From: Hydrogenophaga flava NBRC 102514
Lineage (GTDB): Bacteria > Pseudomonadota > Gammaproteobacteria > Burkholderiales > Burkholderiaceae_C
Length of the DNA stretch: 64,000 nt
Direction: 5' to 3'
Assembly: GCF_001571145.1 (NCBI RefSeq)
Contig: NZ_BCTF01000021.1
Location: 47,435-111,434 of the forward strand
Under the pieces are notes generated by a model. It was not told where the DNA came from. It saw only the letters and a list, made by a program, of their open reading frames with translations, and searched no databases. The translations under genes and the position numbers were made by a program. Shown piece after piece: positions 9,283-17,906 of the stretch. Position 1 is the first letter of the stretch; each line of letters opens with the position of its first letter.

Positions 9283-10554
9283 ATGAGCACCGCAGGTCTG
9301 CGCACCTACTTCTACCGGGTCCTGCTGCCGCACGGCAAGGTTCAGACCGGCTTCCTCCGACTGCTGGTCGAGCGCGACCACTCGGCGCGCCTGCGACTGG
9401 AGCAGCAGACCGAAGGCACCGTGCTCACGCTCAAGCGGCTGCCGCAGTGGCTGTCCATGCTCGACGACCTGCGCCGCAAGGTCTTCGCCGGCCACGTGCG
9501 GCCGGTGGACCTGGCGGGCTTCCTGCGCGACATGGGCATCATGCTCGACGCCGGCGTGCCGATGATGGAGGCCTTGCGCACCCTGATCGAGGACCAGTCG
9601 GGCCACCCCGGCGTGGCCGACATCGCGCGCCGCGTGCACACCGACATGGGCTCGGGCATGCGCATCACGCAGTCCTTCGCACGCCACCCCGACGTGTTTC
9701 CCGAGACGGTGCGCAACCTGGCCGAGATCGGTGACGAGTCCGGCGCGCTGCCCAGGATGCTGCTGGAGTCGGCGGCCCACGTGGAGCGGCTGATCGACAT
9801 CAAGCGCGACATCCGCACCGCCATGATCTACCCGACGCTGGTGCTGGCGTCCATCATGGCCGTGGGCTTCTTCTGGCTCTACTACGTGGTGCCCAACCTG
9901 GCCCAGCTGTTCAAGCAGCTGCGCGCCAAGCTGCCGCCGCTTACGCAGTGGCTGATCAACGTGTCCGACGTGCTGGTGCAGTACCTGCTGCTGGTGGCCA
10001 TCGGCGTGGTGCTGCTGGTGGTGGTCCTGGTCTGGCTCTACCGCTCGGTGCCGAAGTTCAAGCAGGGCTGCCACGAGCTGATGCACCGCCTGCCCATCCT
10101 GCGCACGCTCTCGACCTCGTCGGGCATGGCCTTCATCACCGAGCACCTCTCGCTGCTGGTGCGGGCGGGTCTGGACTTCATGATGAGCCTGGACGTGCTC
10201 TCGCGCGCCACCTCCAACGAGTACTACCGGGCGCGCCTGATCAAGGTGCGCGACGGCGTGGCGCGGGGCGAGGGCATCGGTGCCTCGATGCGCCGCGTCG
10301 GCGGCTTCCCGCCCATGGCGGTGCGCATGATCTCGGTGGGCGAAGAGTCGGGTTCGCTGGAAAAGCAGCTCGACCGCCTCTCCGACGAATACCGCAAACG
10401 CCTGGACGTGGTGGTCAAGTCGCTGGGCGAGATCGTCAAGCCGGCGCTGATCCTGCTGGCCGGTGGCCTGTTCATCTTCCTGATCGTGGCGCTGCTGCTG
10501 CCCATCTACGACCTGGTGCGCCAGTCGGTCAGCCAGTCCATGGGGGGCGGCTGA
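9283..10554 (+). CDS. mshG: Inner-membrane platform protein, GspF/PilC/MshG family
   Basis: 423 residues from the ATG at 9283; an in-frame TTG at 9277 would overlap the preceding stop and adds nothing. It shows the duplicated T2SSF domain: cytoplasmic helical bundle, membrane pair (about residues 180-260, FFWLYYVVPNLAQLF and LLLVAIGVVLLVVVLVWLY), second bundle (ISVGEESGSLEKQLDRLSDEY) and terminal membrane helix. The protein is the integral-membrane platform turned by the assembly ATPase to insert pilins into the fibre. Its TGA overlaps the ATG of the next prepilin by one base. Confidence 0.92.
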   Translation: MSTAGLRTYFYRVLLPHGKVQTGFLRLLVERDHSARLRLEQQTEGTVLTLKRLPQWLSMLDDLRRKVFAGHVRPVDLAGFLRDMGIMLDAGVPMMEALRTLIEDQSGHPGVADIARRVHTDMGSGMRITQSFARHPDVFPETVRNLAEIGDESGALPRMLLESAAHVERLIDIKRDIRTAMIYPTLVLASIMAVGFFWLYYVVPNLAQLFKQLRAKLPPLTQWLINVSDVLVQYLLLVAIGVVLLVVVLVWLYRSVPKFKQGCHELMHRLPILRTLSTSSGMAFITEHLSLLVRAGLDFMMSLDVLSRATSNEYYRARLIKVRDGVARGEGIGASMRRVGGFPPMAVRMISVGEESGSLEKQLDRLSDEYRKRLDVVVKSLGEIVKPALILLAGGLFIFLIVALLLPIYDLVRQSVSQSMGGG

Positions 10555-12833
10555 TGGCCATCCGGGTGCCCCTGCCTTCCCGCCGCACCGTGCAGCGGGG
10601 CTTCGGCCTGCTGCAGGTGATGCTGCTCATCGCGGTGCTGGGCGGCCTGGCGACCATGGGGTACCTGGAGTGGCGCGAGCGCACCGCTGTTGAAAACGCG
10701 CGGCTCGAACGCCTGCACCTGTCGCAGGCCGACCAGGCGCTGCAGACCTTCGCCACCGTGGCACGCCGCCTGCCGTGTCCCGACACCGACCGCGATGGTG
10801 TGGAAGACTGCGGCGGCACCGAACAGAAGGGCTGGCTGCCCGCCACCACGCTGCGCATGGCCGGTGCCGATCCGGGCGTGGACATCGGCCAGATCCGCTA
10901 CCTGGTGCAGCGCGGCGCGGGCGACTTCGACCTGACGGTGCTGGACGACGCCTGGCGACCGCTCGAATACGACGACGACGGCGCCACCTTCTTCGCCATG
11001 CGCGATGCGCCGCCGTACCAGGAAAACATCCGCACCCTGGCCGACTTCTGCCAGCGCCTGCAGGCCGGCGCCGACACCGCGCTGGCCGCCGGCATGGCGC
11101 AGGTGAACGCGGCCCCCGCGCGCGCCGTGGCCTACGCCCTGGCCCACCCGGGCGACGAGGACACCGACGGCGACGGCTCGCTGTTCGACGGCGCCAACAC
11201 CGGGGCCACCAGCGTGCTGGAGGACCCGCAGCGTGCACCGCTGCTGGCCACCTACGACGACATCGTGCTCGACCGCCCCTTCGGTGCGCTGCAGACCGCC
11301 TTCCACTGCAACGTGCTGGTCGACTCCATCAACACGGTGGCGCTGGCGCACGACATCTCCAGCTCGGTCGACGAGATGAAGGAGGAGAACATCGAGTCGG
11401 CCGAGCGCGCCATCATCTTCGCCTCCATCGGCGCCGCCATCACCGCGGTGGAAACCGCGGGTGTGGTGCTGGAGGGCATCAGCGACGCGGGCAACGCGGC
11501 CGGCGAGTGGGCGGCATGCATTGCTTCCCTGGGCATCCTGGCCAACGCCTGTGCGGCTGCGGGCATCCACACCACGTCGGCGGCGCTCACGGCCGGCGTG
11601 ATCGTGGCCAACGTGGCCTCCATCGCGGCCAACGTGACGGCGGCCGTGCTGGCTGGCAATGCGCTCGCGCTGGCCGACAGCGATGTCGATGCCTCGTCGC
11701 TGAGTTGCTCCGTGCCAGATTTGACAGACCAGCTCAACCAGGCACAGGGCGAGCTCAACGATGCCATCGCCGACCGCCAGGCCATCGTGAACGAGATCGC
11801 GGCCAAGCAGATCGAGCTGAGCAACGCGATCGCGGCGCGCAACCAGGCCATTGCCAGCCTGCGGTTCTGGGTGCGCTGGGGCTACCCCTGGTCCAGCATC
11901 GACGGCCGGGTCGACACGCTGCTGTCGTCGGCCGCCACCTGGGGCACCGCCAACAACAGCTACTCCGACGCGACGACCCAGGTGGCGCTCTACCAGGACG
12001 CGGTGACCAACTGGACCGCCACCCGCGACGACTACGCCAACATGATCGCCAACCGCACGTCGATGATCGGCCAGCTGCAGTCGGAGATCGCGGCGCTGGA
12101 CACGCAGATCGCACCGCTGAGTCAACAGGTGACTTCGCTGAACCAACAGATCAGCGCCACATCCGACCCGGACTTGATTGCTTCCTTGACCGCGCAGCGA
12201 GATGCGGTGCAGACCCAACTGACTCCGCTGCAAACGGAGCGCCTGGAGAAAACCGCGCGTCTGTCGCTGCTGCAGGATGCGACCGCTCTGCAGAACGAAT
12301 ACGACGACGCAGTCACCGAGCTGGCGACAGCACAGTCCAACCTGGCCGCCGCGCAGGCGGCGCAGACCGCCGCCCTGACCTCGATCAACTCGGCCCAGTC
12401 GTCCTACGCCAGCAACTACAACAGCCTGCAGAACCCGGGCCGCTACCAGCTGCAGGTGCTGCCCAGCGTCGTCTGGGCCTGTTCCACCACCGCCATCAAC
12501 GTCTGCCAACCCGGGGACATCAACACCTACTCGGCAATCCAGACCGCGCTCAACGACCTGTTCGGTCCGGCCACCAACGTGGCACTGGCCCCGGGGCCGA
12601 GCAGCCGCTACTTCCGGCCTGAGCAGATCCAGAGCGAGATTGACGAACTCAACCGTTCGTTGGCCGCTGCCGACCGCCGCATCGACGCGGCGCAGGACTC
12701 CTACGACTCGCTGGCGGCCCAGGTGGCCAACCCGCCGCCCTGCAACATCACCGGCTCCGGCGTCACGCCGATGCCGCCCGATGCCGCAGAGAGCATCCTG
12801 ATCAACGTGGACATCAAGGGGGGCACGCGATGA
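10554..12833 (+). CDS. Giant 759-aa prepilin with hydrophobic hairpin and coiled coils
   Basis: 759 residues. The leader RRTVQRG precedes FGLLQVMLLIAVLGG, a type III signal in which mature position 5 is Gln instead of Glu. RLPCPDTDRDGVEDC follows near residue 71, then a soluble domain to about 270. Residues ~286-375 are a long Ala/Gly/Val-rich hydrophobic region (AAITAVETAGVVLEGI, then AALTAGVIVANVASIAANV). Residues ~390-616 are almost wholly heptad-rich coiled coil, then a Cys-containing segment and a shorter coiled coil (~680-735). Loss of Glu5 is known for tip-initiating GspK-type subunits, which would also tolerate a very large head. No known family fits the C-terminal two thirds; the function is unknown. 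Confidence 0.75.
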   Translation: MAIRVPLPSRRTVQRGFGLLQVMLLIAVLGGLATMGYLEWRERTAVENARLERLHLSQADQALQTFATVARRLPCPDTDRDGVEDCGGTEQKGWLPATTLRMAGADPGVDIGQIRYLVQRGAGDFDLTVLDDAWRPLEYDDDGATFFAMRDAPPYQENIRTLADFCQRLQAGADTALAAGMAQVNAAPARAVAYALAHPGDEDTDGDGSLFDGANTGATSVLEDPQRAPLLATYDDIVLDRPFGALQTAFHCNVLVDSINTVALAHDISSSVDEMKEENIESAERAIIFASIGAAITAVETAGVVLEGISDAGNAAGEWAACIASLGILANACAAAGIHTTSAALTAGVIVANVASIAANVTAAVLAGNALALADSDVDASSLSCSVPDLTDQLNQAQGELNDAIADRQAIVNEIAAKQIELSNAIAARNQAIASLRFWVRWGYPWSSIDGRVDTLLSSAATWGTANNSYSDATTQVALYQDAVTNWTATRDDYANMIANRTSMIGQLQSEIAALDTQIAPLSQQVTSLNQQISATSDPDLIASLTAQRDAVQTQLTPLQTERLEKTARLSLLQDATALQNEYDDAVTELATAQSNLAAAQAAQTAALTSINSAQSSYASNYNSLQNPGRYQLQVLPSVVWACSTTAINVCQPGDINTYSAIQTALNDLFGPATNVALAPGPSSRYFRPEQIQSEIDELNRSLAAADRRIDAAQDSYDSLAAQVANPPPCNITGSGVTPMPPDAAESILINVDIKGGTR

Positions 12834-14041
12834 GGCGGCCACCATTCAGACAACGCGGTTTCTCCCTGGTGGAGATGGGTGTGGCCCTGGTGGCCATCGG
12901 CATCATCGGCGTCATGGCCTGGCGCTGGGTGGCGACCACCCAGGCGCCGATGGACCGTACTGACATGCAGCGCCAGCTCAACGAGGCCCAGGCCAGCGTG
13001 GAAGGCTTCCTGCTGGCGAACCACCGCCTGCCGTGCCCGGCCGCTGGCACCGACGGCGTCGAGGCCTGCAGCAGCACGACCGCGGTGCGCTTTCCCTGGC
13101 GCACGCTGGGCATGGACAGCGAACTGGCGGCGCTGCACTACGGCGCCAACCGCGGCGGCGGTGCCGACCTGGCGGCCCTGCCGGCGGCCCAGGACTGGCC
13201 CGACTTCGGCCTCACCTTCACCGAGGTGCCGGTGTTCCCGGCGCTCAGCCCCGTGCCGGCCGATGTGACCGCCGCAGGCACCCGTGTCAACGCTTCCTAC
13301 GCCGACGCGGTCGCCCTGCGCCCGGTGGTCAACGGCCTGGACTGGTGTGCCGTGGTGCGGCGCCTGGCGGCCAACAGCGGGGCCACGGGTGTGCTGCGCG
13401 CCGGCGCCACCGGCGGCAGCGTGCCGGTGGGCTTCGTGATCGCCCACCCGGGCGCGAACCGCCAGTTCGAAGGCAACAACGCCGAAGGGGCCAGCGCCAG
13501 CTTCCGCTTCGACCTGCCGGGCCGTTCGCAGGACCTCAACTACGACGACCTCATGCTCGCCGTCGGCCCGGGCGACCTGTCGGCCCGCCTGGGCTGTGCG
13601 GTGCGCCTGAGCGAGATGCAGGTGGCCATGCAGTCGAGCTACGCGGCCTACGACACTGCGCGCGTGATGCAGCAGTACTGGTCCCTGCTGCGCTTCGACA
13701 TCGACCAGGCCGAGTCCGCGGTGGACGGCGCCGAGTCGGGCGTGGCCCTGGCCGCCATGGGCCTGGCGCTGGCCACCACCAGCGCGGTGCTCAGCATCGC
13801 CTCGGCGGCCAACACCGAAGGCGTGACCGCCTTCATCGTGGTGATGGCCGCGGTCAACGTGGCCGCGTCGATTGCCGAGACCGTGCTGGCCGCACAGGAC
13901 CTGACCGCGGCCCAGGAAGACCTGCAGGCCGCACGCGACAAGCTGGTGGCGGGCAACGCCTACGCCATCCACGTCTACAACAGCCTGGCCGACGCGCTGG
14001 ACAACGCGGTGGTGCTCGACCGGAAGGGACTCAACCCATGA
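12830..14041 (+). CDS. Large prepilin with RLPCP signature and hydrophobic C-terminal region
   Basis: 403 residues, start overlapping the previous stop. The type III signal is RGFSLVEM with Glu5 present. RLPCPAAGTDGVEAC lies near residue 66, followed by a PWRTLGM motif that recurs in the next gene. The globular head continues to about 260. The last ~140 residues are helical: an amphipathic lead-in (YWSLLRFDIDQAESAV), a hydrophobic stretch at ~303-358 (GVALAAMGLALATTSAVL and FIVVMAAVNVAASIAETVL), then a charged helix. This C-terminal architecture parallels its two neighbours. It is likely a minor pilin or tip-complex member; biochemical role unknown. Confidence 0.78.
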   Translation: MRRPPFRQRGFSLVEMGVALVAIGIIGVMAWRWVATTQAPMDRTDMQRQLNEAQASVEGFLLANHRLPCPAAGTDGVEACSSTTAVRFPWRTLGMDSELAALHYGANRGGGADLAALPAAQDWPDFGLTFTEVPVFPALSPVPADVTAAGTRVNASYADAVALRPVVNGLDWCAVVRRLAANSGATGVLRAGATGGSVPVGFVIAHPGANRQFEGNNAEGASASFRFDLPGRSQDLNYDDLMLAVGPGDLSARLGCAVRLSEMQVAMQSSYAAYDTARVMQQYWSLLRFDIDQAESAVDGAESGVALAAMGLALATTSAVLSIASAANTEGVTAFIVVMAAVNVAASIAETVLAAQDLTAAQEDLQAARDKLVAGNAYAIHVYNSLADALDNAVVLDRKGLNP

Positions 14042-15351
14042 TGAAGCGCCACCAGGCGGGTTTTTCGCTCGTCGAGCTTTCCGTCGCGCTGCTGGCGCTG
14101 GGCATGGTGCTGCTTGGCGCGGTGGTGTACTGGCAGTTCCAGGAACGCCAGCGGGTCGGTACCGCGCAGATGGACGCACAGCTGCAGGCGCGCGACGCCC
14201 TGGTGGGGTTTGCCCACGCCCAGCACCGCCTGCCGTGCCCGGCCGTCGACGCCAACGGGGTCGAGTCCTGCGCGGCGGGCGCCGGCCTGCGCCAGGTGGG
14301 CTATGTGCCCTGGCAGACCCTGGGCCTGCCGCGCCCGGAAGCGGGCCGCCTGCGCTACGGCGTGTACCGCGAGGCCTCGGCCACCGCGGCCGGCGACCGC
14401 GACCTGGCGGTGGCGCTGGACCGCATGAACCCGCTGCGCGCGCTGACGCCGAACCCGCGCCCGCAGAACGGCGACGGCCCCAACCCCAACATGCCACCCA
14501 TCCCGTCGCTGGCCACTGTCCAGCTCGGCGCGACCGAGGCCACCACCGGCACCGACCCGTTGAACGCCGCCTGCAGCGCCGCCAACAGCCCGCCCTGTCC
14601 GGTGGGCGGTGCCCAGTCGGTCAACCAGATCGACCTGTGCCTGGCGCTGAACACCACGACCGACGCCTTCGCCGGGCCGGCCGGGCGGCTGGCGGTGTCG
14701 GCCTCCGGTGCGCGCCGGGCCGTGGCTTTCGTCATCGCGGCGCCGGGCATGCTGGACGCCGACGGCAACGGCCTGTCCTTCGACGGCCTGAACGCCAGCG
14801 TCAGCGATGCCGACCCGACCTTCGCCGCGCCGCGCACGCCCATCAGCGACGCCTACGACGACCAGGTGATCGCCATGAGCGCCGCCGAGCTGTTTTCCGA
14901 ACTGCGCTGTGGCGGCGCGCTCTCCGCCGCCTCGCACGCCCACTTCAACGCCGCCACCGGCGCGCTGGTGATGGAGCGTGCGATGTACGACTACCGCGAC
15001 CAGCTCTATGTGGCGATCAAACTGGCCGAGGCGGATGTGGCCGCATCGGCGGCGGGCATCGCGGGCGCCATCTCGGCGGACCTGGATGCGGCCAAGGAGA
15101 TGCTCTCGGCCGTGGGCGACACCACGATGAGCGCGGGTGCTCGCTCGTTCCAGATCGGTCTGGCCGCGGCCGGCATCGTGGCGGCGGTGGCGGGTTCGGT
15201 GGCGGCGGCGGCCTCGATGGTGCTGTCGGTGGAGTCGCTGGACGCAGCAGAGCAGGACCACGCCGACTTCGCCGCGCGCACCACGGCCGCGACCGAGCTT
15301 TCCATTTCCGTGAACCGCAATGCCCTGCGGGCGGACGCCATCGGCTTCTGA
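14038..15351 (+). CDS. Large prepilin with RLPCP signature and hydrophobic C-terminal region (paralogue)
   Basis: 437 residues from the ATG at 14038 (a second ATG follows at 14041). The signal is AGFSLVELSVALL with Glu5. RLPCPAVDANGVESC appears near residue 63, and a PWQTLGL motif as in the upstream paralogue. The head runs to about 310. The tail holds an amphipathic helix, then Ala/Gly-rich hydrophobic segments at ~334-401 (AAGIVAAVAGSVAAAASMV), then a charged end. It clearly arose by duplication with the two preceding genes. Repeated Ala/Gly helices inside an extracellular pilin are unexpected, because the pilus helix itself is already supplied by the N-terminus. Confidence 0.78.
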   Translation: MMKRHQAGFSLVELSVALLALGMVLLGAVVYWQFQERQRVGTAQMDAQLQARDALVGFAHAQHRLPCPAVDANGVESCAAGAGLRQVGYVPWQTLGLPRPEAGRLRYGVYREASATAAGDRDLAVALDRMNPLRALTPNPRPQNGDGPNPNMPPIPSLATVQLGATEATTGTDPLNAACSAANSPPCPVGGAQSVNQIDLCLALNTTTDAFAGPAGRLAVSASGARRAVAFVIAAPGMLDADGNGLSFDGLNASVSDADPTFAAPRTPISDAYDDQVIAMSAAELFSELRCGGALSAASHAHFNAATGALVMERAMYDYRDQLYVAIKLAEADVAASAAGIAGAISADLDAAKEMLSAVGDTTMSAGARSFQIGLAAAGIVAAVAGSVAAAASMVLSVESLDAAEQDHADFAARTTAATELSISVNRNALRADAIGF

Positions 15352-15377
15352 ACGCGGCGGACCCCGAGGTGAACCCC

Positions 15378-16106
15378 ATGAACAAACCTTCCTTCTCCGC
15401 CCGCCGGCCGGGCCTGGCCCGGCAGCGCGGCTTCACCCTGATCGAACTGGGCGTGGCCCTGCTGGTCATCGGCCTGATGCTGGGGGCGGTGGCGGTGGGG
15501 CGCGATCTGCAGCGCAATGCGTCCTACCAGCGGCTGTCCACCGACTTCGTGCAGGGCTGGCAACTGGCCTACGAGGCCTACGTCACTGGCGTGGGCTACC
15601 CGCCGGGCGACAACCCCACCGACCCGACCGGCCGCATCAACGGCAACACCGCCCCGGCGGGCACCGCGCTGTGCGGCAACGACCTGATCAACGCCTTCCT
15701 GGCCGCCGGTGTGCGCCTGCCCGAGGGTCGCACCGAGGGCCAGCAGGACCGCTACGCCTACCTCGACAGCAACGGCAACCCGCAGGAGGTGCGGGTCTGC
15801 TTCCAGAGCGTGAACTGGGCCGAGCCCGGCGCCAGCGTGGGCACCTACGTGACCCGCACGCGCAACGTGATGACGCTGCAGAACGTGACCTACTCGCTGG
15901 TGTCGCTGCTGGACCAGCAGGTGGACGGCAAGGGCGACGCCCGCTTCGGCAAGCTGCGCGACATCTCGCTGGCGAATTCGATCGCCGTGACCACCGGCCA
16001 GATCTGGCCCCTGGACGACCGCATGGCCTTCGGCAGCACGACGCCGACCTCGCTGGACGAATCGCAGGTGGCGGTGACCACGGCGTACTTCCAGATGCTG
16101 CGCTGA
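15378..16106 (+). CDS. Prepilin, candidate major subunit
   Basis: 242 residues from the ATG at 15378, preceded by a GAGGTG ribosome-binding site 8 bases upstream, the clearest in the operon. The signal RQRGFTLIELGVALLVIGL is the most canonical of the five prepilins. The head lacks the RLPCP signature and hydrophobic C-terminal region of its neighbours and contains a YPPGDNPTDPTGRINGN loop and two cysteines that could form a disulphide. The last position, own RBS and simple fold make it the best candidate for the main fibre subunit, although a minor role is possible. It is the only junction among the prepilins without overlap. Confidence 0.78.
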   Translation: MNKPSFSARRPGLARQRGFTLIELGVALLVIGLMLGAVAVGRDLQRNASYQRLSTDFVQGWQLAYEAYVTGVGYPPGDNPTDPTGRINGNTAPAGTALCGNDLINAFLAAGVRLPEGRTEGQQDRYAYLDSNGNPQEVRVCFQSVNWAEPGASVGTYVTRTRNVMTLQNVTYSLVSLLDQQVDGKGDARFGKLRDISLANSIAVTTGQIWPLDDRMAFGSTTPTSLDESQVAVTTAYFQMLR

Positions 16107-16136
16107 GGCCGGCACCGGCCTCGCGGCACAAGCCGC
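16105..16136. terminator. Two GC-rich hairpins after the pilin operon
   Basis: GAGGCCGG/CCGGCCTC (16105-16122) is followed at once by GCGGC-ACAA-GCCGC (16123-16136), between the last prepilin and the convergent photolyase gene. There is no U-run, so intrinsic termination is weak at best. An alternative is an mRNA 3'-end stabiliser. Confidence 0.3.
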
Positions 16137-16148
16137 TCGCGGCTGCTG

Positions 16149-17702
16149 TCAGGTCTGGGCGTCGCGGTGCGCCCGGGCCTGTTCGGCGATGGCCCCGCGC
16201 GCCTCGGGCGCCAGCCGGTCCAGGTTCTTCATCTGCATGGCCATGCGCGGGTTCTGCCGCAGCATGGTCTCGTGCCGCATCAAAAAGTCCCAGTACAGCG
16301 TGGTGAAGGGGCAGGCCTTCGGTCCGGTGCTCTGCGCTGGGTCGAAGCGGCAGCCGCCGCAGTGGTTGCTCATGCGCTGGATGTATTTGCCGGTGGCCAC
16401 ATAGGGCTTGCTGCCCAGCAGGCCACCGTCGCCGTACTGGCTCATGCCCAGGGTGTTGGGCAGCTCCACCCATTCCACCGCGTCCACGTAGACGCTGAGG
16501 TACCACTCGTGAACTGCTTGCGGCCGCACGCCCAGCAGCAGCGCGTACAGGCCCGTGACCATCAGGCGCTGGATGTGGTGGGCGTAGCCGTGCGCCAGGG
16601 TCTGCGTGATGGCTTCGCGCAGGCAGGCCATCTCGGTCTCGCCGGTCCAGTACCAGGCCGGCAGTGGGGCTTGTGCGTCCAGCGCGTTGCGGTCCAGGTA
16701 GCCGGGCATCTGCGTCCAGTAGATGCCGCGCACGTACTCGCGCCAGCCCAGGATCTGGCGGATGAAACCTTCCACCGCGGCCAGCGGCGCATGGCCGCTG
16801 CGGTGCGCCGCTTCGGCCGCGGCCACCACCTCGCGCGGGTTCAGCAGCTTGAGGTTGAGCGCGGCGCTGAGCTGCGAATGCCAGAGCCAGACCTCGCCGG
16901 CCCACATCGCATCCTCGAACTGGCCGAACCGCGGCAGGCGAAGCTGGATGAAGTCGTCCAGCGCACGCAGCGCGTCGGCGCGGGTGACGGGCCAGGCGAA
17001 GTGGTCCAGCGAGCCTGGATGGTCGGCGAAGCGCGTATTGACCAGGTCGATGACCTCGCGCGTGGTGACATCGGGTTCGATGAAGAACGGCGGCGGCACG
17101 TTCTGCGGGCCGGCCTTGCCGAAGCTCTCGCGGTTGTCGGCGTCGAAATTCCACTGGCCGCCCACCGGCTGCTGGCCGTCCATCAGCACGCCGTGTTTCT
17201 TGCGCAGCTCGCGGTACCAGTATTCGAGGCGCAGCTGCTTGCGGCCCTGGGCGTGGGCGGCGAACTCGCGCACGGTGCTGAAGAAGTGTGTGTCGTCGCG
17301 CAGCTCCAGTGGCAGGCCGGCCTGCGCCGCCACGCCGCGCAGGGCCTGCAGCACGCGCCAGTCGCCGGGGGCGGTGAGGATTAGACCTTGGGGCCGCAGG
17401 TCGGCGATGGCGCGCTGCAGTTCACCCGCCAGCGTGCCGGTGTTGTCGGCGTCGTCGAGCCGCGCGTAGCGCAGCGGCAGGTGGCGCTCGCTCAGCTCGG
17501 CGGCGAAGTGCCGCATCGCACTCAGGAAGATCGCGATGCGCGGCTTGGCCGACCAGACGTGGGTGGACTCTTGCGCCACTTCGGCCATCCACACCAGGTC
17601 CCGCGCGGGGTCGAAGCCGTCGAACGCGGTGCTGTCGTGGTCCAGCTGGTCGCCCAGCACGATGACCAGGTGGCGGATGGGCGCGGCCGGCATCTCAGGC
17701 AT
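16149..17702 (-). CDS. Iron-sulfur bacterial cryptochrome/photolyase (FeS-BCP, PhrB-like)
   Basis: 517 residues, within the usual ~500-520 of the family. The N-terminal Rossmann half starts IRHLVIVLGDQLDHDS. The C-terminal FAD half includes GWREYVRGIYW and the closing HCGGCRFDP...KACPF. Cysteines at 360, 448, 451 and 464 match the spacing of the four [4Fe-4S] ligands I recall for Agrobacterium PhrB (350, 438, 441, 454). PhrB repairs (6-4) photoproducts; members carry FAD and a lumazine antenna. The start overlaps the DUF2256 gene by 8 bases. A photoreceptor role instead of repair cannot be excluded. Confidence 0.9.
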   Translation of the reverse strand: MPEMPAAPIRHLVIVLGDQLDHDSTAFDGFDPARDLVWMAEVAQESTHVWSAKPRIAIFLSAMRHFAAELSERHLPLRYARLDDADNTGTLAGELQRAIADLRPQGLILTAPGDWRVLQALRGVAAQAGLPLELRDDTHFFSTVREFAAHAQGRKQLRLEYWYRELRKKHGVLMDGQQPVGGQWNFDADNRESFGKAGPQNVPPPFFIEPDVTTREVIDLVNTRFADHPGSLDHFAWPVTRADALRALDDFIQLRLPRFGQFEDAMWAGEVWLWHSQLSAALNLKLLNPREVVAAAEAAHRSGHAPLAAVEGFIRQILGWREYVRGIYWTQMPGYLDRNALDAQAPLPAWYWTGETEMACLREAITQTLAHGYAHHIQRLMVTGLYALLLGVRPQAVHEWYLSVYVDAVEWVELPNTLGMSQYGDGGLLGSKPYVATGKYIQRMSNHCGGCRFDPAQSTGPKACPFTTLYWDFLMRHETMLRQNPRMAMQMKNLDRLAPEARGAIAEQARAHRDAQT

Positions 17703-17862
17703 TCGGCGGCGCGGTGTTCTTGCGCGCCCGGCAGGCGTCGGAACAGTACTTCACGTCGTCCCAGTTCTTTGCCCAGGCCTTGCGCCAGCTCATGGGCCGG
17801 CCGCAGACCACACAGGGTTTGCTGGGCAGGTGGGCCTTGTTGCCTTTGAAGTCGTTGTGCAC
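17695..17862 (-). CDS. DUF2256 small zinc-ribbon-like protein
   Basis: A 55-residue gene from a GTG start at 17862; an in-frame TAG four codons upstream limits the choice. The protein reads VHNDFKGNKAHLPSKPC, then CVVCGRPMSWRKAW, then YCSDACRARKN. That is two CxxC-type pairs (CVVC and CSDAC) around a WRKxW core, the hallmark of DUF2256, probably binding one zinc. DUF2256 genes commonly accompany FeS-BCP photolyases, and here the stop overlaps the photolyase start by 8 bases, so the two are co-translated. The function is unknown; a role in cofactor insertion or DNA binding for the photolyase is speculation. Confidence 0.85.
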   Translation of the reverse strand: MHNDFKGNKAHLPSKPCVVCGRPMSWRKAWAKNWDDVKYCSDACRARKNTAPPNA

Positions 17863-17906
17863 GCGCCGGTTCTACCGCATCCGGCAAAACCGCTTGGGGC
17901 CGGGGG

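Noticed and set aside
10506..12845. A 779-codon open frame antisense to the giant prepilin
   Set aside because: High-GC codon bias opens the opposite frame. Its translation is His/Gly/Val/Arg-rich with no domain, while the + strand gene has a prepilin signal and coupled neighbours.
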